DNA from: Acidobacteriota bacterium
GTDB taxonomy: Bacteria; Acidobacteriota; Terriglobia; Acidoferrales; 2-02-FULL-67-57
Assembly: GCA_016210895.1 (NCBI GenBank)
Contig: JACQTG010000029.1
Location: 1 to 8,049, forward strand
Length of the DNA: 8,049 bases
Direction: 5' to 3'
Positions 5,951 to 8,049 of this stretch are shown one piece after another. Under the pieces are notes generated by a model. It was not told the DNA's origin and made no database searches. It saw only the letters and a program-made list of their open reading frames with translations. The translations under genes and the position numbers were made by a program. Numbering within the stretch: position 1 is the stretch's first letter; each line of letters begins with the position of its first letter.

Positions 5951-7144
5951 ATGACTCAAAGTTCTGTCAACAACATCAAACTGGCCGACCGCATCGAACG
6001 CATTTCCCTCTCGGCCACCCTCGCTGTTGTCCAGCAGGCGGACAAGCTCCGCGCGCAGGGGGTTGACCTCGTGGACTTCGGCCCGGGCGAGCCCGACTTC
6101 CCCACGCCAGAGCACATCAAACAGGCGGCCGTGTGTGCGCTGGCGGAAAACTTCACCAAGTACACGCCCGCGGGCGGCATCCGGCCGTTGCGCGAAGCCA
6201 TCTGCCATTGGCATGCGCGCGAGCTCGGCACGCACTATCAGGCGCAGGAGTGCATCGCCACCGTCGGCGGCAAGCACGCTGTGTTTAACGCCGTCAGTGT
6301 GCTGGTTAATCCGGGCGACGCGGTGCTCCTGCCGGTGCCCTACTGGGTCAGCTTTCCCGAGATCATCCGCTACGCCGGCGGCCGGGTGGTGGAAGTGCCC
6401 ACCGACGGGGCGCAGGGCTTCCGTCTGACCGCCGAGCAAATCGAGCGCGCCTGGGTCGAGGGCACGCGGCTCGTGATTGTCAACTCGCCCAACAACCCCT
6501 CGGGCGCGGTGATTGAGCCGGACGAATTCAGCCGCATCCTCGAACTGGTCCGCCGGCGTGGCGCTTTCTTGCTGGCCGATGAGTGCTACTCGCACTTCGT
6601 CTACGACGGCCAGCCCTTCTCCGTGGCCAGCCTCGCCGAGGCCAAGCCGCACGTCATCATCGCCGGCTCCCTCTCCAAGACCTTTGCCATGACCGGCTGG
6701 CGCCTCGGCTACGCGCTCGGACCCGAACCTATTATTGAAGCCATGCTGCGCCTGCAAAGTCATTCCACCTCGAACCCCACTTCCATTGCCCAAAAGGCCG
6801 CGCTCGAGGCGCTGCGCGGACCGATGGATTCCGTCGCCGAGATGCTGGCCGAATACCGCCAGCGGCGCGCGCGTATTCTGGCGGGGCTCAACGCCATTCC
6901 TACGATTTCCTGTAGCGAGCCGCACGGTGCCTTCTATGTCTACCCCGACGTGAGCCGCTACTTGCGTCGCACGGGCCTCAAGAACACGGTGGAACTCGCG
7001 CGCAAGCTGCTCGACGAAGCCCGCATCGTCGTCGTACCCGGCGAGGCCTTCGGCACCCACGAGCACATTCGCATCTCTTACGCCACCTCGATGGAACGCA
7101 TCGAGGAAGGCCTCCGTCGTCTTGCCCGCTTCTTCTCCTCCTAA
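5951..7144 (+). CDS. Class I PLP-dependent aminotransferase, aspartate aminotransferase type
   Basis: Cytoplasmic fold-type I aminotransferase, probably aspartate/oxaloacetate with 2-oxoglutarate; exact substrate not provable from sequence. From the ATG it has 397 residues, the usual length. Motifs: FGPGEPDFPTP (43-53), KYTPAGGIRPLREA (70-83), VGGKHAVFNA with K108, SPNNPSG (179-185), LADECYSHFVYDG with D210, PLP Schiff-base K243 in GSLSKTFAMTGWRLGYA, and carboxylate-binding R373/R374 region near HIRISYA (372-378; R373). It resembles the Thermus-type (1-beta) enzymes, but the Lys near the N-terminus that helps set dicarboxylate or prephenate use in that group aligns with S19 (ISLSAT instead of MKPSAT). 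An in-frame GTG at 5930 would add 7 residues but lies in the loop of a hairpin, so ATG 5951 is preferred. No clear Shine-Dalgarno is seen. Alternative roles are prephenate or other amino acid transamination. Confidence 0.9.
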   Translation: MTQSSVNNIKLADRIERISLSATLAVVQQADKLRAQGVDLVDFGPGEPDFPTPEHIKQAAVCALAENFTKYTPAGGIRPLREAICHWHARELGTHYQAQECIATVGGKHAVFNAVSVLVNPGDAVLLPVPYWVSFPEIIRYAGGRVVEVPTDGAQGFRLTAEQIERAWVEGTRLVIVNSPNNPSGAVIEPDEFSRILELVRRRGAFLLADECYSHFVYDGQPFSVASLAEAKPHVIIAGSLSKTFAMTGWRLGYALGPEPIIEAMLRLQSHSTSNPTSIAQKAALEALRGPMDSVAEMLAEYRQRRARILAGLNAIPTISCSEPHGAFYVYPDVSRYLRRTGLKNTVELARKLLDEARIVVVPGEAFGTHEHIRISYATSMERIEEGLRRLARFFSS

Positions 7145-7160
7145 CACGGCGGTCTCATCT

Positions 7161-7190
7161 TTCGCTGCGTCCTCGGTGCCTCTGCGGTGA
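7161..7190 (+). repeat. Intergenic repeat-like unit A (CTGCGT...GCGGTGA type)
   Basis: Three near-repeats of 8-9 bases, CTGCGTCCT / CGGTGCCT / CTGCGGTGA (from 7165), lie 17 bases after the aminotransferase stop. The layout parallels unit B downstream: three similar words, the last with a GG insertion. From memory, sequences of this form occur between genes in many bacteria of several phyla; this has not been checked here. It does not code for anything visible. Confidence 0.5.
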
Positions 7191-7204
7191 GCCGGTCTGT
7201 ACAA

Positions 7205-7234
7205 ATCTGTGTTCATCTGTGTCCATCTGTGGTT
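7205..7234 (+). repeat. Tandem 10-base repeat unit B (ATCTGTG x3)
   Basis: ATCTGTGTTC (7205-7214), ATCTGTGTCC (7215-7224) and ATCTGTGGTT (7225-7234) are three directly adjoining 10-base copies that share ATCTGTG. The array ends 14 bases before the ATG of the guanylyltransferase gene, so it lies in its leader or promoter. It has no inverted repeat ends and no dyad. Together with unit A it fills most of the 104-base spacer. Possible roles are a dispersed repeat family, a protein-binding array in phase with the DNA helix, or a leader element. Confidence 0.65.
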
Positions 7235-7248
7235 TCATTTTGTCGCTT

Positions 7249-8049
7249 ATGGCTGAACCGCTGCGCGCCTACGCCGTCATCCTCGCCGGGGGTCGCGGCA
7301 CGCGCTTCTGGCCGCTGAGCCGCCAGCGACATCCGAAGCAGTTTCTGCGGCTGGTGAGCTCGCAGTCGCTGCTGGAGCAAACCTTCTGGCGGCTGCGCAG
7401 AATCTTCCCCCGCAACCGCATCCTAGTGGTCACCGACCGGGAACAAGCCCGGCTCGTTCGCCGACAGCTTCGCAGCTTGCCGGCACGCAACCTCTTGTTG
7501 GAGCCGGTTGGACGAAACACCGCCGCGGCCATTGCCCTGGCCGCCGCGCACATCCGCAGGCAAGAGGCCCATGATGCCTTGCTCGGCGTCTTTCCTGCCG
7601 ACCATGTCATCCGCGCGGAGGCACGCTTTCGTCGCCTGGCGCGGGCGGCTCTGGCCACCGCGGCAAGTGGTGAGTGCGCGGTCGTACTCGGCATCACCCC
7701 CTCCGAGCCGAACACCGGCTATGGCTACATCGAGCGCGGCGCGTTCTGGAAACGCACGGGCGGCGTAGCCGTCTATCGTGCGCGACGCTTCACGGAAAAG
7801 CCCGACCTGGCTACGGCACGCCGTTATCTGCGCAGCCGGCGCTACTACTGGAACTCGGGAATGTTTTTCTGGAAACTCTCCACCTTCGAGCGCCTCCTCC
7901 GGCGCTTCCTGCCGGCCACAGCGCAGGCGATGCAGAACCTGGGCCCGATCATTGGAACACGCGCCTATGGGCGCACACTGGCCCGGCTCTATCCGAAACT
8001 CCCCCAGATTTCCGTGGACTACGCCCTTCTCGAGCGCGCCCCTGATGTC
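7249..8049 (+). CDS. manC: Mannose-1-phosphate guanylyltransferase, C-terminus cut off by window edge
   Basis: Makes GDP-mannose from mannose 1-phosphate and GTP, a precursor of polysaccharides, LPS and glycans; cytoplasmic. The 267 visible codons are open to the end. The sugar nucleotidyltransferase fold shows ILAGGRGTRFWPLS (11-24), the GMP-specific EPVGRNTAAAI (85-95), FPADH with metal-binding D118 (115-119), NTGYGYIERG (155-164), FTEKPD (181-186), YYWNSGMFFW (199-208) and SVDYALLE (255-262). These fit a GMP/ManC enzyme rather than a glucose-1-phosphate transferase. The family is about 350 residues when single-domain and about 470 when fused to an isomerase; the window cannot tell which. 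No Shine-Dalgarno precedes the ATG; the leader is occupied by the tandem 10-base repeat. The protein is unusually Arg-rich, as expected for high-GC DNA. Confidence 0.93.
   Translation, partial: MAEPLRAYAVILAGGRGTRFWPLSRQRHPKQFLRLVSSQSLLEQTFWRLRRIFPRNRILVVTDREQARLVRRQLRSLPARNLLLEPVGRNTAAAIALAAAHIRRQEAHDALLGVFPADHVIRAEARFRRLARAALATAASGECAVVLGITPSEPNTGYGYIERGAFWKRTGGVAVYRARRFTEKPDLATARRYLRSRRYYWNSGMFFWKLSTFERLLRRFLPATAQAMQNLGPIIGTRAYGRTLARLYPKLPQISVDYALLERAPDV

Noticed and set aside
5810..7216. Minus-strand open frame of 468 codons, the longest complete frame in the window
   Set aside because: It is fully antisense to the aminotransferase gene, whose motifs and length are canonical; the antisense product has no domain and no ribosome site.
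7145..7248. Possible MITE or insertion sequence remnant in the spacer
   Set aside because: No terminal inverted repeats or target duplication are visible; the structure is direct tandem units, so I describe it as a repeat only.

Overview
The window is about 8 kb of GC-rich bacterial chromosome with two divergent blocks of ordinary housekeeping genes. No phage, transposase, tRNA, rRNA or CRISPR array is visible. Codon choice and gene content suggest a member of the Acidobacteriota or a neighbouring phylum. That placement is an inference from sequence style (the HscB and aminotransferase types, and the intergenic repeat at 7161-7234), not a database result.

Left block, minus strand (5035 down to 1): a complete-order isc iron-sulfur cluster operon, iscR-iscS-iscU-iscA-hscB-hscA, with hscA running off the window edge. 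IscS supplies persulfide sulfur, IscU is the scaffold, IscA is an A-type carrier, and HscB/HscA form the J-protein/Hsp70 pair that releases clusters from IscU through its LPPVK motif. IscR is the Rrf2-family regulator. A good sigma70-like promoter (5068-5096) and an IscR-like dyad over the predicted transcription start (5041-5065) precede iscR. Inside the operon lie a terminator-shaped stem plus U-tract between iscA and hscB (2495-2527) and a strongly base-paired spacer between iscU and iscA (2889-2934). Both suggest that the genes are expressed at different levels.

Divergent intergenic region (5036-5318, 283 bases): it holds the isc promoter and operator, an AT-rich stretch with a 7-bp inverted repeat, and a probable coaD promoter whose -10 box sits in an 8-bp dyad.

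Right block, plus strand: coaD (pantetheine-phosphate adenylyltransferase, coenzyme A synthesis), then a class I PLP aminotransferase of the aspartate aminotransferase type, then the N-terminal two thirds or more of a mannose-1-phosphate guanylyltransferase. These three are separated by 143 and 104 bases and do not look like a tight operon. The first spacer carries a perfect 9-bp GC hairpin just ahead of the aminotransferase start. The second carries a two-part tandem-unit repeat that resembles dispersed intergenic repeats.

The points most worth a second look are the zinc-ribbon (eukaryote-like tetracysteine) HscB, the intra-operon terminator before hscB, the unusual cluster-ligand set of the IscR homologue, and the periodic repeat at 7161-7234. 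I see no gene system here that is wholly undescribed.
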